Under the pieces are notes generated by a model, which did not search any database, was not told the DNA's origin, and worked only from the letters and a program-made list of their open reading frames with translations. Below, one piece after another: positions 1 through 11,158 of a stretch of DNA of 64,000 nt (the stretch's first letter is position 1; the number at the start of each line of letters is the position of its first letter). Both the position numbers and the translations under genes were made by a program. Source of the DNA: Poa pratensis (lineage: Eukaryota; Streptophyta; Magnoliopsida; Poales; Poaceae); contig CAMZMU010000071.1 of NCBI GenBank assembly GCA_947311845.1, forward strand, positions 21,861,236-21,925,235, read 5' to 3'.

Positions 1-1319
1 GTTCCAAACCAAACTCCTCTTTCATCCTCTTAAGGAAACACCTCCCTTTTTTAACAAGACCAGAGTGGCTGCAAGCCGACATTGCCCCCAGCAGCGTTAC
101 CTCATCCGGCACAAGCCCTTCCACCTCTGTCATCTGGCGGAACAACTCCAATGCTTCCTGCCCACGCCCATGGGATGCATACCCATCGATCATAATATTC
201 CATGATGCCACGTCCTGTTGGCGCATCCAACCAAATACCCGGCACGCCTCATCCAGCGCCCCGCTCTTGGCATACATGTCAACAAGCGCATTACAAGCAA
301 ACACATCCATTGCACCATCGCAAGCCAGTCCGCTCGTCACGATGTACCCATGCACCTCCCTCCCAACCTTCAGTGCTGCGGTCTGCGCACACGCAGGGAG
401 AACAGCCGCAACAGTCACCGCATCGGGCCATACCGTGGCACGCCTCATCCTCGCAAACAGCCTCATTGCCCCCACATGGTCAGCCGAGTAATGCAATGCC
501 GACAGCATCGAGTTCCAGCTGAACAAGTCCCTGTCCCGCTCTGAAACGCCCTCAAACACCATTGCTGCATAGTCCACCTTATGGCACTTCCCATAAAGAT
601 CCACTAACGCGTTACACACTGAGACCTCGTGGTCAAATCCATACTTCACCACCATCCCGTGAACCGCGGCACCGCGCCGGAAATCCGCCGTTGCGGTACA
701 GACGGACAGGATCCCGGTGACGGTGAAGCTGCTGATCTCAACAAAGTCGTCCGCCCTCATTCGCAGGAAGCAGTCCATGGCGCGACCGAAGCAGCCGAGC
801 TTGGCGAACCCGTTGAGCATGGCGTTCCAGATCACGACGTCCCGGAGGGGCAATTCGTCGAACAGGCGGTGCGCGTGGTCGGCGAGGCCGAACCTGAGGC
901 AGGCGTGGAGCAGGGCGCTGGCGCAGAAGAGGTCGTGGGAGAGGCCGTAGCGCAGGGCGAGCGCGTGGATCGCGAGGAGGTGGCGCGGGGACGGGGAGGA
1001 GGAGACGAGCGGAGGGAAGGAGAATGGGTCGGGGGAGTGGACGAGGCGGAGGCGGTGGAAGACGGGGAGCGCGAGCGGGTGCGGGAGGGAGAGCGCGGCG
1101 TTGAAGCAGGGGAGCGGGGAGGCGGGGGTGAGGAGGAGATGGAGGACGGGGTGGAGGGCGGGGACGCGCAAGTAGAGGGAACGAGGGACGTAAGGGTGGC
1201 GGGGCAGAGGCGAGGCGGCCGGAGACGAGGAGGTGGGCGTGGAGCGGCAGGAGCAGGCGCCGGGTGGGAGGACGCGGGTTGGAGACGATGGCGCGGAGCG
1301 GGAAGTGCAGGGCCGCCAT
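1..1319 (-). CDS. PPR protein (At3g14730-like), partial, with apparent frameshift
   Basis: RNA-binding pentatricopeptide repeat protein of the PLS/E type; relatives act in organelle RNA processing or editing. The reading frame is open from about 1198 to base 1 (about 399 codons) and shows successive repeats with WNAML, WNSML and WNIMI motifs, CNALVDMYAK-type helices and an ACSHSGL segment. The order matches my memory of Arabidopsis At3g14730. The C-terminus lies beyond the window. The best start is the ATG at 1319, which opens the MAALHFPLRAIV leader and reads into LPLHAHLLVSGRLAS, but this is in another frame from the repeats. The frames would join if the CCCC run at 1201-1204 (minus strand) had three C. 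The repeat frame has no upstream ATG before its stop near 1385. So the gene is either a recent frameshift allele or contains a base error. Family call is sure; intactness is not. Confidence 0.85.
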
Positions 1320-1446
1320 TTTTCTGGCCGGCGGGAGGCGGCGGTGGCGTGGCCGTGGACTCGTGGCTCTTGACGGAGAGAGTTTCAGAGTACTGAAGCG
1401 TCAGAGCTCCGCCCGTCCGGTTTGTTCGCGCCATTGCAAGTAACAA

Positions 1447-3540
1447 TACTGAACTGAACCTGTTGCGTTTGCATTTTGCACAGTGAGGCCACTATGCAAA
1501 ATTACCGCAGACTGAACAGTGAGGCCCACTCCTGCCAGCCATTCGGCCACTGGACCCGAGATATTGTAGGCCCTAGGCCAAAAAAAAAGGTGTTTGGTTG
1601 CGCTGATTACCACATACCGAAACCAAAAAACGACCCAAATAACCTAACTGCAACCTAATTTCCAAATAGAGTGGCAAAAAAACTGTGTTTTTTGTTTTAA
1701 ACCGAATTAACCGAGAGTCATATGACCAAAAAGAAAAAACACAGTTTAGCTAGAAGAAACCAAAAAACCCAGCCTAGCATCCCTTTCCCACAGACGCTCT
1801 CAACATCCCTGACACCCAGCTCAACGTCACGTGACCTAGTCGAACATCTCAAATTACAACCTCCCTCTAGTTCGCACTCTCGTAGACACAACAAGTGGCG
1901 GTTACCATCATGGCAGCTGGGGCAACGCTGAACTCTGGTTGTAGATAGGTCCTGCTAGCAGCCCGTTGTTCGCCTCATAAGGCTCCATCCTTCCGTCAAC
2001 CCCCGTCTTGGATCCTCTCCTATGCATCCTAGCTCGGTTCCACTCCACGGCGACTCCCCACCTCCATGTTCAAAGCTCCACCTCTACTGCATGGCGAGGA
2101 CACCACGCGTTATCCTCTTTTCGAAGACACGAGCCACCATTCCACCACTCTAAAAAAACTTGAGAGATTTTAGTGTTTTGCATGTTCGTATGTGAGAAAT
2201 CCCCATCTCGACAGTTGCTTATGAATCAACTTTTAGTATTAGTGGTTGTATTCTACTACATGACTTCACATGCTCTTTGACACCAACGACACTGCAATCC
2301 TTGATATGTGCACAAGGCTGGTAGTGCAGTAAGCGTATCAATATTGAAGTTGATCTTGCATAGTTGACCAAACATGAAGGTATGAAAAGACACGGTGTGC
2401 ATTTCGATTCTTTATGGGGTATGCAACCTTCGATACTAATTTCTTAATGTTCTTTTGTAATGTAGAATATGGAGGCCTCAATTTGGATGATGATGAGATA
2501 TATGTGTTGATTGATCTTCATGTGTTGGTTGAATTGAAGTCCTTGCTTTATTTTGTTGTTGCATGTCATGTGATTGGAGAAACCATACAATTTTTGTTGT
2601 TCCTGATGTTGTCGTTCAAATTTGATTTCAGTGTGTGTGTGATGTTATTATTTGCTGAACTATTTCCTTATGTTTAGTTGTTTGTGATGTGTGGGATGTT
2701 TAGTGTTGCCATTTGCGGACGAGTTCATGATGTTTGGTTACCAAACTTGTTCCTGGTAATTTTTTGTGAGTTTGTGACAACGTTCTGTGCCTATGCATCT
2801 CTCCTATTGACTGTTATATATATCCCATCACATGAAGAAAAAAGTTCTAAATAATCGCTCGATCAATGCACTAAATAAAAAAATATTACCATTTTCAAGT
2901 ACTAGGAGTGAGTGGGATCCCTGCCTTGCCTCGTGACAAAGGAGCAAGCAGAAGTTAGAGCAGGCTGATCTGCTTTCCACATAGGTTAGCATCCTTCCAA
3001 TGGTATATGCAAATTTAGATTGAAATATGTTTGGCATGGGTCACAAGGACAACACCAAGAGAGAATATGTTTAGACATATTTAATTATCACACATGACGC
3101 CACCTCCACCCCTAAAATACCGATACTTGTTTAGCTTGGCATCCCCTTGCCGGCTTACCCCCACCCCCTACGTGCCTCTGCTTGTTGGCATCTAGAAGGC
3201 GGGGTGAGGGAGCAACGAAGGCAACACGGAGAGGAACTCTCTCCTCTATCTACTCTCTGGTTTAGGGTACCCGCTTAATTCAATCATTTTTTCTTGTCCC
3301 GCACGCGTAAGTTAACACGTGTCAGAGCTAATAGTGGCTCCAAGAGCATGTCTGCTATGCAAAGTAGACTAACCTTCAAAAGATTAATATTTTCCAACTG
3401 ATTTGGAAAAAAGATTTTGCTCTATAAATATCAGGAGAGAACAAGCTTCCTACTGTGCCAGTGTGAGCACCGAGCGAGCCGATGTTGGAGCGGGGCTAGC
3501 AAATTTTCTATGAGGAGGTTTGCACCTATTTTTAAATCAA
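1447..3540. other. Intergenic, no gene recognised
   Basis: This AT-rich stretch upstream of the PPR gene holds only short open frames with no recognisable domain. The minus-strand PPR promoter and leader should lie in its first few hundred bases, but I see no clear TATA box that I would place. A run of TG/AT-rich sequence from about 2400 to 2800 is low complexity. Confidence 0.5.
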
Positions 3541-3730
3541 GCATCCAAATTACAACTAACTTTTGTACTTACTGCGCTTACATATATATATATATATTTC
3601 AGAAAAATTCCCACCGTATCCTAATATGATTATAATAACACCTCGTATTATAAGATGAAGTGAGCATACTTTTAAAATATCTTCTAATAGGAACGTGAGC
3701 AAGTACGAATGTTGGTTATAATTTGGATGC
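3541..3730. repeat. Small inverted-repeat element (MITE-like)
   Basis: The left arm (3541-3570, GCATCCAAATTACAACTAAC and onward) is the reverse complement of the right arm (3701-3730) over about 29 bases with a few mismatches. Total length is 190 bp with an AT-rich centre that includes a (TA)n run near 3582-3596. No convincing target-site duplication was seen, so the family is not assigned. Confidence 0.55.
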
Positions 3731-4590
3731 ACGATTCTACATAGTAGTATATGATTACAATAACATTTTATATCATGAGATGGAGGAAGTACTTTGTATA
3801 GATATATTTTTGGTAAAAAGAATATTTTTATTCGTCTGCGCATGAGCTACGCGGACACCGGCGATCACCACCGGCTCCGGTGAAAACTAGGTGAGGCCGC
3901 GCGGGCGGGGGTCCCGTCCACGGCAGCACACAGTTGCCGGTTCAGGGGACAGGAACCTGCCGGTGTAGTCCTCCTCGCACGTTCACGTTCCGGAGCGTGC
4001 GTTAATTTCCCTCCGCGGCCAAACTCGGGAGAAAGGTATCTTTGTTTAAGAAAAACCGAGCACAAAGGACAAAATCAGGTACGAAGAAGAGAGCTCTCTT
4101 TGGAGTTAAGTGAAGTGGTTATATATCGTGTGCAGGGGCGGGTGATGACAAACTTTGGTGTTAATGCTTTCAGACGAGAGAGATTAGAGAATGGATGTTA
4201 CCATGCGTCCATGTGCATGCATGGCAAAACCGGCGCGGTCTAGTTGTCCACAAGTTAAACAAGTCATCAAAGTGCTAGAAAAGTTGTCAGTTCTGGTTAG
4301 ACTTGCGCTTATTTTGTCGGCACTACATATTATGAGGTAACGCGACAACTTTGAAATAGTACATGGCTGCAAAGTTACAAGTTGCTGCAGTGTGTTAGCT
4401 TTCACTTTTTCTGGACTTCACACGCCTGCTTTCACTTTTTCTCTGGACTTGCTGGCTAGTGCGGCTGGGTTTCGTAGCCATGGATTGCCTAGCTATCCAT
4501 CGAGGCACGCATACGCGCTTTAATTCAGAGTGAATCTCTGCCTCGCCATTTCGCTGTTTGGTGCGAGGGTCAAGTGCTGCTCCATGTCCA
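3731..4590. other. Intergenic, nothing recognised
   Basis: There is no convincing coding frame. A GC-rich patch at 3840-4020 stands out from AT-rich flanks but shows no domain. It ends where the first copy of the duplicated segment begins. Confidence 0.4.
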
Positions 4591-5711
4591 TGCACGAATG
4601 AATGATGCTGGGTACAGCTTCTTTCGCACCGATGGACGATGCATGCCACGATGGCGCACGGGAAGGCCGGGAGTCGTGCTGAATTACTCGGGTGCGTGGC
4701 ATTGTACCGTATCGCACTACGTATCCTATCCTTCTTCTTGGGTACAAGCTGTCAGCAATAGCTAAATCAACACACTGACGTAAACAGTGGCGGAGGACGA
4801 AAAAAGTGAGGTTGTCTCGCAGGTGGATTTGTAGACGTGGCGCCACTGGCGGAGCACTCGAAGTTTTTTTTTTGCTAAAAATAGTGATTTAATGGTCCGT
4901 TTTCTCCTAGAATCAGTGATATTTGATCCATTTGCCCCCATCAATTTGGTCCAAACTCCGCGAGTGGGCAGCGCAGCTCCTTGACGACCAGATCGGTGAT
5001 GGGTGATCCTTAGGCTCGGATAGGGTGTCCACTAATGCAACTCTTCAAGAGCAAACATATTTTGAATAAGCAATCAATTGTGGAGAAAAGGTTAGCTTCG
5101 ATAGCGTACTTAATTATTACTCTTATACCAAAGGGCCCAACAGCTAGGAACAAAAAGAAGCCACGCGAGTTTTCTAGATGTGTTGTCGATGGATAAGTTG
5201 ATAGACCAGAGTTGGTCGAAGCTTTGAGGGTTCCATTGAACATCAGAACTCTGGCTAATGCCACTCCACACGAAAGAGGCTAAAACACAAGTGAAAAATA
5301 TCATCAATTTACATTTTCAGAACGTTGTCGACCCCTCGCGAGTTGCCAAAGATTTTTTTAAGTGCGGTCTTGGAAGACCAAAAGAACTTCGAAATTGGAC
5401 GATAATAAACCTGAAGATTTTTTGCGATGTAAGGATGAAACCACGAATTTGCCCGAAGGCTCACGAAACAATGTCACGGCCCATAGAGGGACTGGTATCC
5501 TCAAACTCTTGGCATAACAGATTCTCACACTGAGATAAAAAAAATGTCAGAAGTTGAAAAAGCATAAATTTTCTTATGCAGTGCAATAACAGTCGCCGCT
5601 GCATTATTATTGTATGGCGTTGTGCATTTATTCTTGTCTAATGTGCATGCAACAGGTTATTTGTTTTTGGCTTTCCAAAGAATTTATCTCTCAGATAATT
5701 AACCCGGTTGA
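4591..5711 (+). repeat. Duplicated segment, copy A
   Basis: Nearly identical in the same orientation to 9973-11158. The shared sequence begins TGCACGAATGAATGATGCTG and ends ATTAACCCGGTTGA; both flanks differ abruptly between the copies. Copy A lacks a 12-base stretch near 4632 and a C-rich stretch of about 55 bases near 4853 that copy B has. I see no terminal inverted repeats. The minus strand carries a decayed LINE-like fragment. Confidence 0.85.
5010..5307 (-). pseudogene. LINE reverse-transcriptase C-terminal remnant (copy A)
   Basis: Minus-strand frames read FFTCVLASFVWSGI followed by SIDNTSRKLAWLLFVP, then SCWALWYKSNN, then in a shifted frame KYAIEANLFSTIDCLFKICLLL. This resembles the zinc-binding (zf-RVT) and tail region at the end of plant LINE ORF2, where a C..A..VW and a CWALW..RNK motif occur. 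At least one frameshift is present and there is no upstream polymerase. The family call is by resemblance only. Confidence 0.4.
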
Positions 5712-6170
5712 TGATCCGTTTTCACCGTTGAATTGGTCGTGGTGAGGTTGGTATTAATTGCCATATTGTTCACACTTACTACTTATCATATCATATAGTA
5801 CTTACCTATTAGATATAATAATTTGGTTACCAGCTTTCTACATATCATTCTAATTTGGTGGCATGTTATCATCTCTTAGTTGTTGTAAACACTTGAATAC
5901 CCATGCTCCAACTGTGTATAACATTGCAATGTTTAAAAATATACACTGTTATATTCACTATTAATCTGGCAACAATAATCTAGCGTGGCACATTTTGTTT
6001 TCCATCGAAACATTGCACCATGAGTTTAGCTTTGAAGCCCAAATCAAGGGTGACAAATTGGATTAAAGATTTACAAAATATAAACCATTTTGATTTTTAA
6101 TTGATGCGACCATGTCATAGATTAATGTGCATACATATATCTTGGGAAAGAAGTCCAGATAACCCCCCTA
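5712..6170. other. Intergenic, AT-rich, nothing recognised
   Basis: No coding frame or repeat boundary is recognised. It runs into the C-rich leader of the interrupted ORF that follows. Confidence 0.4.
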
Positions 6171-7445
6171 GGTTTCAGTTTTCGGTCGATAGACCCCCCC
6201 CCCCCAATTATAAACTGGAGCAAATCACCCCCCAGGTTTCTAATACCACGTAAATTACCCCCCTGGAGCAGTAACCGGCTGTTTTGAGCCACGTGGACTC
6301 TGGTTTAGGCCACATCATGGACAAATAACCCCCCCATCTATTTGTCCCCAAATCCACGGTTGACTCTGTTCTCCGCCTCCGCTCCGCTCCGCCATCGCCT
6401 CCGCCTCCGCCACCATCTCCGCCTTCTCCACGCAATCCACCTCCTCTCCGATCTACTCTTGCTTGCCGCGATGGACATCGAGCGGAGCTGGTATCTGAAA
6501 GAGCATGTGTTGCCCCATGTGTGATTTTGGTAATTAATGACAATCCTTATGGACTAATGTTTGCATTGAGATATTCTTGTAGATCTTGTCCATAGGAAAA
6601 GCTTGGAGTTCATGTGTTGGACTCTAGAAGATTATATGATGATCAAGGTTCTATCCAAGGGTTTATATGAAGAATGGTCATCTAGAGTTGAGCTTATTGC
6701 AAGCATGGCTTGGAAAAGAAGTTTGAGTGAACATTCATGTTTATCTCCAAGCCACCATATATATCAAGAGAAGAAGATGAAGTGCAAATGGATTCATGAA
6801 GACGGAGCTTAGCGAGGCTCTCCCATAATGATGTATGGGGGAGTATTTAGAGAAGTCTTCATCTAGCATGTGCTAGCAAGCACAATCAAGAAAGGTGTTC
6901 CAACTTGAGGGAGTCAAGATCGTCATCATCTAGCTCAAGTGGAATGCGCAAGGCAAAGGTATGATCTTGATAGGGTTTCTATTTTACCGGTCTCGTGGTG
7001 TTAGTAGGAGACTGGGTTATAGGATAGACGGTGTACTATCAAGAGGGGCTCTCAAGTGAGTAACTTGATCGCATCTTTGTGAAGAGCTCAAACCTTTGCA
7101 CACTTGGCATATCATCTTTCTTGGTTCTTATTTGGCTTTTATCTATGTGAGAATTTAGATCTTGTGTTCATCTCTATACCAAGCTCTAGTTCATCAAAAA
7201 TGGATTTCATATGAATATCTTGTTGCATTTTTTATGTTGGAGGATTTACCGGTTGTTCCTTTTTTAGAGAGGTTTACCTTTCTACATTTGGTTTTATCCT
7301 CCATCTTTGGACTATGATGTTTCTCTGCATGATCTTTAAGGGCTCTTCGTTACGATTCCAACGAGCCCAAGATCATCGAAATCGGAGTCCGGATGAAAAA
7401 GATATTGCGGTTTTCGTTTTGCTGTTTCTGTCAGTTTTCAGACTA

Positions 7446-7812
7446 TCGGATAATCCGACCCAAACTTGGATCGGAATATCCGACCCGGTTTTTGCTGGAC
7501 GCGAATTCGGCTAAGGACTTTAAAAGCAATGCATACTGGAGTTTTTCGGATTATCCGATCAAGGTTGATCCGGATTATCCGATTCTCAAGAATTGCTCGA
7601 TTTCGGCTAAGGACCAAGCAACCTTGTTTGTTGGCTCTCTGGAGTTTATCGGATTATCCTATCCTAACTTAGATCGGATAATCCTACACAGTCGGATTAT
7701 CATATCTAACTTGGATCGGATAATCCTATACAGTCGTATTATCCTATTTAACTTGAATCGGATAATCCTATGCAGTCGGATTATCCTATCCCAACTTGAA
7801 TCGGATAATCCT
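7446..7812 (+). repeat. Palindromic GGATAATCC/GGATTATCC array in the LTR
   Basis: About a dozen copies of the near-palindrome TCGGATAATCCGA or its TTA form occur in 370 bp. From 7649 they alternate at spacings of about 18 and 24 bases, which makes a 42-43 bp tandem period (7649, 7692, 7734, 7776). The array lies just upstream of the LTR TATA box, the usual place of U3 enhancers. GGATA is the core reported for MYBSt1-type MYB factors; such binding is inference. Confidence 0.8.
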
Positions 7813-7850
7813 TTGTTTTCTGGCTGCAACGGCTCTTTTTCTGGGAGGGG

Positions 7851-7858
7851 TATAAATA
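7851..7858 (+). promoter_or_regulatory. TATA box of the solo LTR
   Basis: TATAAATA sits inside the palindrome GAGGGGTATAAATACCCCTC, directly after the GGATAATCC array and before a C/T-rich leader. It would drive transcription rightward, towards the remaining part of the interrupted ORF at 8874. Confidence 0.65.
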
Positions 7859-9284
7859 CCCCTCCACCTACCTCCAGCCAGCCAGCCAGCTCTGCCCAGC
7901 ACGATTTTCTCTCTCTCCCCACCATTGTTGACCTTGCAAAGCTTGCCTCTCTCTCAATTCCCCCCATGATTCTTGCATATCTTTGAGGGAAAAGAGAGAG
8001 AAGATCTAGATCTACATTTCCACCAATCAATCTCTCCTCTAAGTGAGGGGAATCCTTTCGATCTAGTTCTTGAAGTTCGATTTGTTGAGTTCGTTGTTCT
8101 TCCTCTCTTCTCCCCCCATAAGCATTAGTTGCTTGTGGTGGGATTTGAGAGTGAAGGATTTGAGCACTTGTGCTCTTGCCATTGCTTTGTGCATCGGTTT
8201 GTGCTCTCCACGAGGATTCGTGGAAGTTGAAAGCTTGTGAACTTGTTACTCTTGGGTCTTTGGACCCTAGACGCCTTTGTGGTGGTTGAGACCTTGTGTG
8301 GTCACTTGTAGCCATTCGAGAGCCCCCAATCCAATTGTGGGTTGTGCTCGGGGTTGTTGTTGAAAGGCTCTGGATTTCCGCCTCGAAGGATTCCGATAGT
8401 GGAAGGTGAACCAAACCTTTGTGGTGCGGTTCATCGGAGAAGAAGGTGAAACCTTTGTGGTTGTTGAACCATTGTGTTGGTTCACACCTCTCCAACGAGA
8501 CGTACTCCCCTAAAAAGGAGGAACTCGGGAATACATCCTCGTCTCCGCGTGCCTCGGTTATTTTTATACCCGAGCTCTTTACTTATGCACTTTACATTGT
8601 GATAGCCTTCATGCTTGAAGTATTCTATATTGCTATCACCTTGTTGCTTGTCTTGCTTAGCATAAGTTGTTGGTGCACATAGGTGAACCTAGTTTATTTA
8701 GGTTGTTGGCTTGTTAATTTAAACACCTAGTTTTATTTCGCAATTATCAAGCCTAATCCGGAAAAGTTTTAATCGCCTATTCACCCCCCCTCTAGGCGAC
8801 ATCCTTGTCCTTTCAGTATCTGCAGCCGCCGACGAAGGAAGGATAGGAGGTTGAGGAAGCGGCGGCCGCGCTGATGGATTTGGCGGGGGTGCCGAATGGA
8901 GAGCTGTTTGAGCCTCGCTCAATGCTCGATCTGAGCCGTCTGGGTGTGCAGTGCAGGCGCAAAGGTACGGATCTTGTGATTCGGTGGGATGGGGATGGCA
9001 AAATTCAGGGTTTGATGCAGGTTGATGGTTCGATCATGGAGGTGCTGAGGTCTCGCGCGACAAAAGCTTCTTCTTCCTCCTCTGAGCCAATGTCGGAGGT
9101 GATTAGAGTCAGCAAGTACATTGGAGTATCAGGGCTGGGTGTGACCTTCATATCGAAGGAAGAGGTGGCTGATATGTTGGTGAAAGCTGCACAGGAGGCA
9201 CGTCCAGTTCAGATTGGTGTGCCAATGAGCTGGATTGCAGGAGTTCCAGGGCTGCATCTTCCCGGGTGTTACCACACTAACTGA

Positions 9285-9972
9285 AGACAACAAGAAGATG
9301 ATGGACAGAAGAAGTAGAAGGAGTACCTTTTGGAGATGTTTGGATAATTGTAGGAAGGTGTAGCAATGCAGTAGTTGTACACTTTTGGACATGATAAGAA
9401 CATTAGTAGTAGAGTATGAATGTAGCAACGTAGTTAGTTTAGTGTTAAAGCAATGATAAGCAAATGATCTGCTTTTGGTGTTCAGAGAATGGATGTATGA
9501 TGGAACCAACATTTTGTTGTGAATATAAGTGAAAGAAATGATGCTCAACTTGGTGTGTGCAATTTTTGGCAGCATCTTTTCTTTATATATGTTACTTTGA
9601 TGGTTGAACCAATATTTCTGAAATATTACACAAACAAGCAGAATTATAAATCAAACTCAATCATTTGGTGTCGATAATTCTATAGTTTAACACAATTGTA
9701 CTGTAATTTAGCACAAACTGAAATCTGACACAAACTCAAAGCAAAACTGTCACAAAACTGAACATAAAAAGAAAACTAAATTGTCTTGGAAAATTGTTAC
9801 AAAACTGAAGCTAAGTTGGCACTGCCATTTTATTTGTCTTGTCCATCTCCAGCTGGTTTTTTCTTCTGTCCTAACAACCAGTGCATCCTCCCATGCTTTG
9901 GCACTTTTTCTGTCACAACCTGGGACATAGGAATGGTCTGTGATGTCTTTTTTCTTCTGTCCTAACAACCAG
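9285..9972. other. Downstream of the interrupted ORF; junction repeat
   Basis: AT-rich and without a recognised gene. The sequence TTTTTTCTTCTGTCCTAACAACCAGTGCA-type occurs twice, ending at about 9886 and at 9976, where duplicated segment B begins. The first occurrence is followed by a minus-strand frame ending VPKHGRMHWLLGQKKK, which I cannot assign. Confidence 0.4.
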
Positions 9973-10278
9973 TGCACGAATGAATGATGCTGGGTACAGC
10001 TTCTTTCGCACCGATGGAGGAGGCCATGGACGATGCATGCCACGATGGCGCACGGGAAGGCCAGGAGTCGTGCTGAATTACTCGGTTGCGTGGCATTGTA
10101 CCGTATCGCACTACGTGTCCTATCCTTCTTGGGTACAAGCTGTCAGCAATAGCTAAATCAACACACTGACGTAAACAGTGGCGGAGGACGAAAAAAGTGA
10201 GGTTGTCTCGCAGGTGGATTTGTAGACGTGGCGCCTCTGGCGGAGCTATGTACGGGCCAGGGGGGAGTGGGCCCGCTG

Positions 10279-10299
10279 CCCCCCCCCCCCCCCCCCCCC
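10279..10299. repeat. Run of 21 C
   Basis: An unbroken C homopolymer inside duplicated copy B. Its true length is uncertain in any assembly. Confidence 0.9.
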
Positions 10300-10490
10300 G
10301 CACTCGAAGTTTTTTTTTGCTAAAAATAGTGATTTAATGGCCCGTTTTCTCCTAGAATCAGTGATATTTGGTCCATTTGCCCCCATCAATTTGGCCCAAA
10401 CTCCGCGAGTGGGCAGCGTAGCTCCTTGACGACCAGATCGGGTGATGGGTGGTCCTTAGGCTCGGATAGGGTGTCCACTAATGCAACTCT

Positions 10491-10749
10491 TCAAGAGCAA
10501 ACATATTTTGAATAGCAATCAATTGTTGAGAAAAGGTTAGCTTTGATAGCGTACTTAATTATTACTCTTATACCAAAGGGCCCAACAGCTAGGAACAAAA
10601 AGAAGCCACACGAGTTTTCTAAATGTGTTGTCGATGGATAAGTTGATAGACCAGAGTTGGTCGAAGCTTTGAGGGTTCCATTGAACATCAGAACTCAGGC
10701 TAATGCCACTCCACACGAAAGAGGCTAAAACACAAGTGAAAAATATCAT
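10491..10749 (-). pseudogene. LINE reverse-transcriptase C-terminal remnant (copy B)
   Basis: Same decayed frames as in copy A, again FFTCVLASFVWSGI and CWALWYKSNN on the minus strand with the KYAIKANLFSTID tail in another frame. The shared frameshift shows that the decay came before the duplication. Confidence 0.4.
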
Positions 10750-11158
10750 CGATTTACATTTTCAGAACATTGTCGACCCCTCGCGAGTTGCCAAAGATTT
10801 TTTTTAAGTGCGGTCTTGGAAGACCAAAAGAACTTCGAAATTGGACGATAATAAACCTGAAGATTTTTTGCGATGTAAGGATGAAACCACGAAATTTGCC
10901 CGAAGCCTCACGAAACAATGTCACGACCCATAGAGGGACTGGTATCCTCAAACTCTTGGCATAACAGATTCTCACACCGAGATAAAAAAAATGTCAGAAG
11001 TTGGAAAAGCATAAATTTTCTTATGCAGTGCAATAACAGTCGCCGCTGCATTATTATTGTATGGCGTTGTGCATTTATTCTTGTCTAACGTGCATGCAAC
11101 AGGTTATTTGTTTTTGGCTTTCCAAAGAATTTATCTCTCAGATAATTAACCCGGTTGA

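Larger units (their letters stand above)
6496..8815 (+). mobile_element. Solo LTR of an LTR retrotransposon, TSD GTATC
   Basis: The element begins TGAAAGAGCATGTG and ends CATCCTTGTCCTTTCA, so it has TG...CA ends inside a 6-base inverted repeat TGAAAG/CTTTCA. It is flanked by a perfect 5-base duplication, GTATC at 6491-6495 and 8816-8820. It has no gag-pol, primer-binding site or second LTR. Internally it has a TATA box, a purine/pyrimidine-rich leader and the phrase CGCCTATTCACCCCCCCTCT near its end, common in Triticeae LTRs. At 2,320 bp it is a long LTR; solo LTRs form by recombination between two LTRs. The superfamily cannot be decided here. Confidence 0.88.
6471..9284 (+). pseudogene. Unknown ORF split by a solo LTR and carrying an in-frame stop
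   Basis: I do not recognise this protein. The ATG at 6471 reads MDIERSWY, then the solo LTR interrupts the next codon. After removal of the LTR and one copy of the 5-base target duplication the frame continues LQPPTKEG, meets TAG, and stays open in the same frame through EVEEAAAALMDLAGVPNG to a stop at 9284. The part after the TAG alone can start at 8874 (136 codons) and includes IRVSKYIGVSGLGVTFIS and a hydrophobic end PMSWIAGVPGLHLPG. The leader (about 6150-6470) is C-rich and repeat-like, with blocks of CCCCCC between AT-rich words, so the ORF may belong to a transposable element. Either lesion would prevent the full product; the 136-codon remainder could still be translated. Confidence 0.5.
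9973..11158 (+). repeat. Duplicated segment, copy B
   Basis: Near-identical direct copy of 4591-5711. Copy B keeps the phrase GGCGGAGCTATGTACGGGCC followed by the long C run, which copy A lacks; this phrase resembles terminal sequence common in Triticeae DNA transposons. The copies differ by scattered single bases, suggesting a fairly recent duplication. The 4.3 kb between them holds the interrupted ORF and the solo LTR. Confidence 0.85.

Noticed and set aside
202..1396. Plus-strand open frames across the PPR region
   Set aside because: They are antisense shadows of the GC-rich PPR coding strand and show no domain; the minus strand has clear PPR motifs.
5010..5307. An active LINE in the duplicated segment
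   Set aside because: Only a frameshifted C-terminal scrap is present, without polymerase, endonuclease or poly(A) tail.
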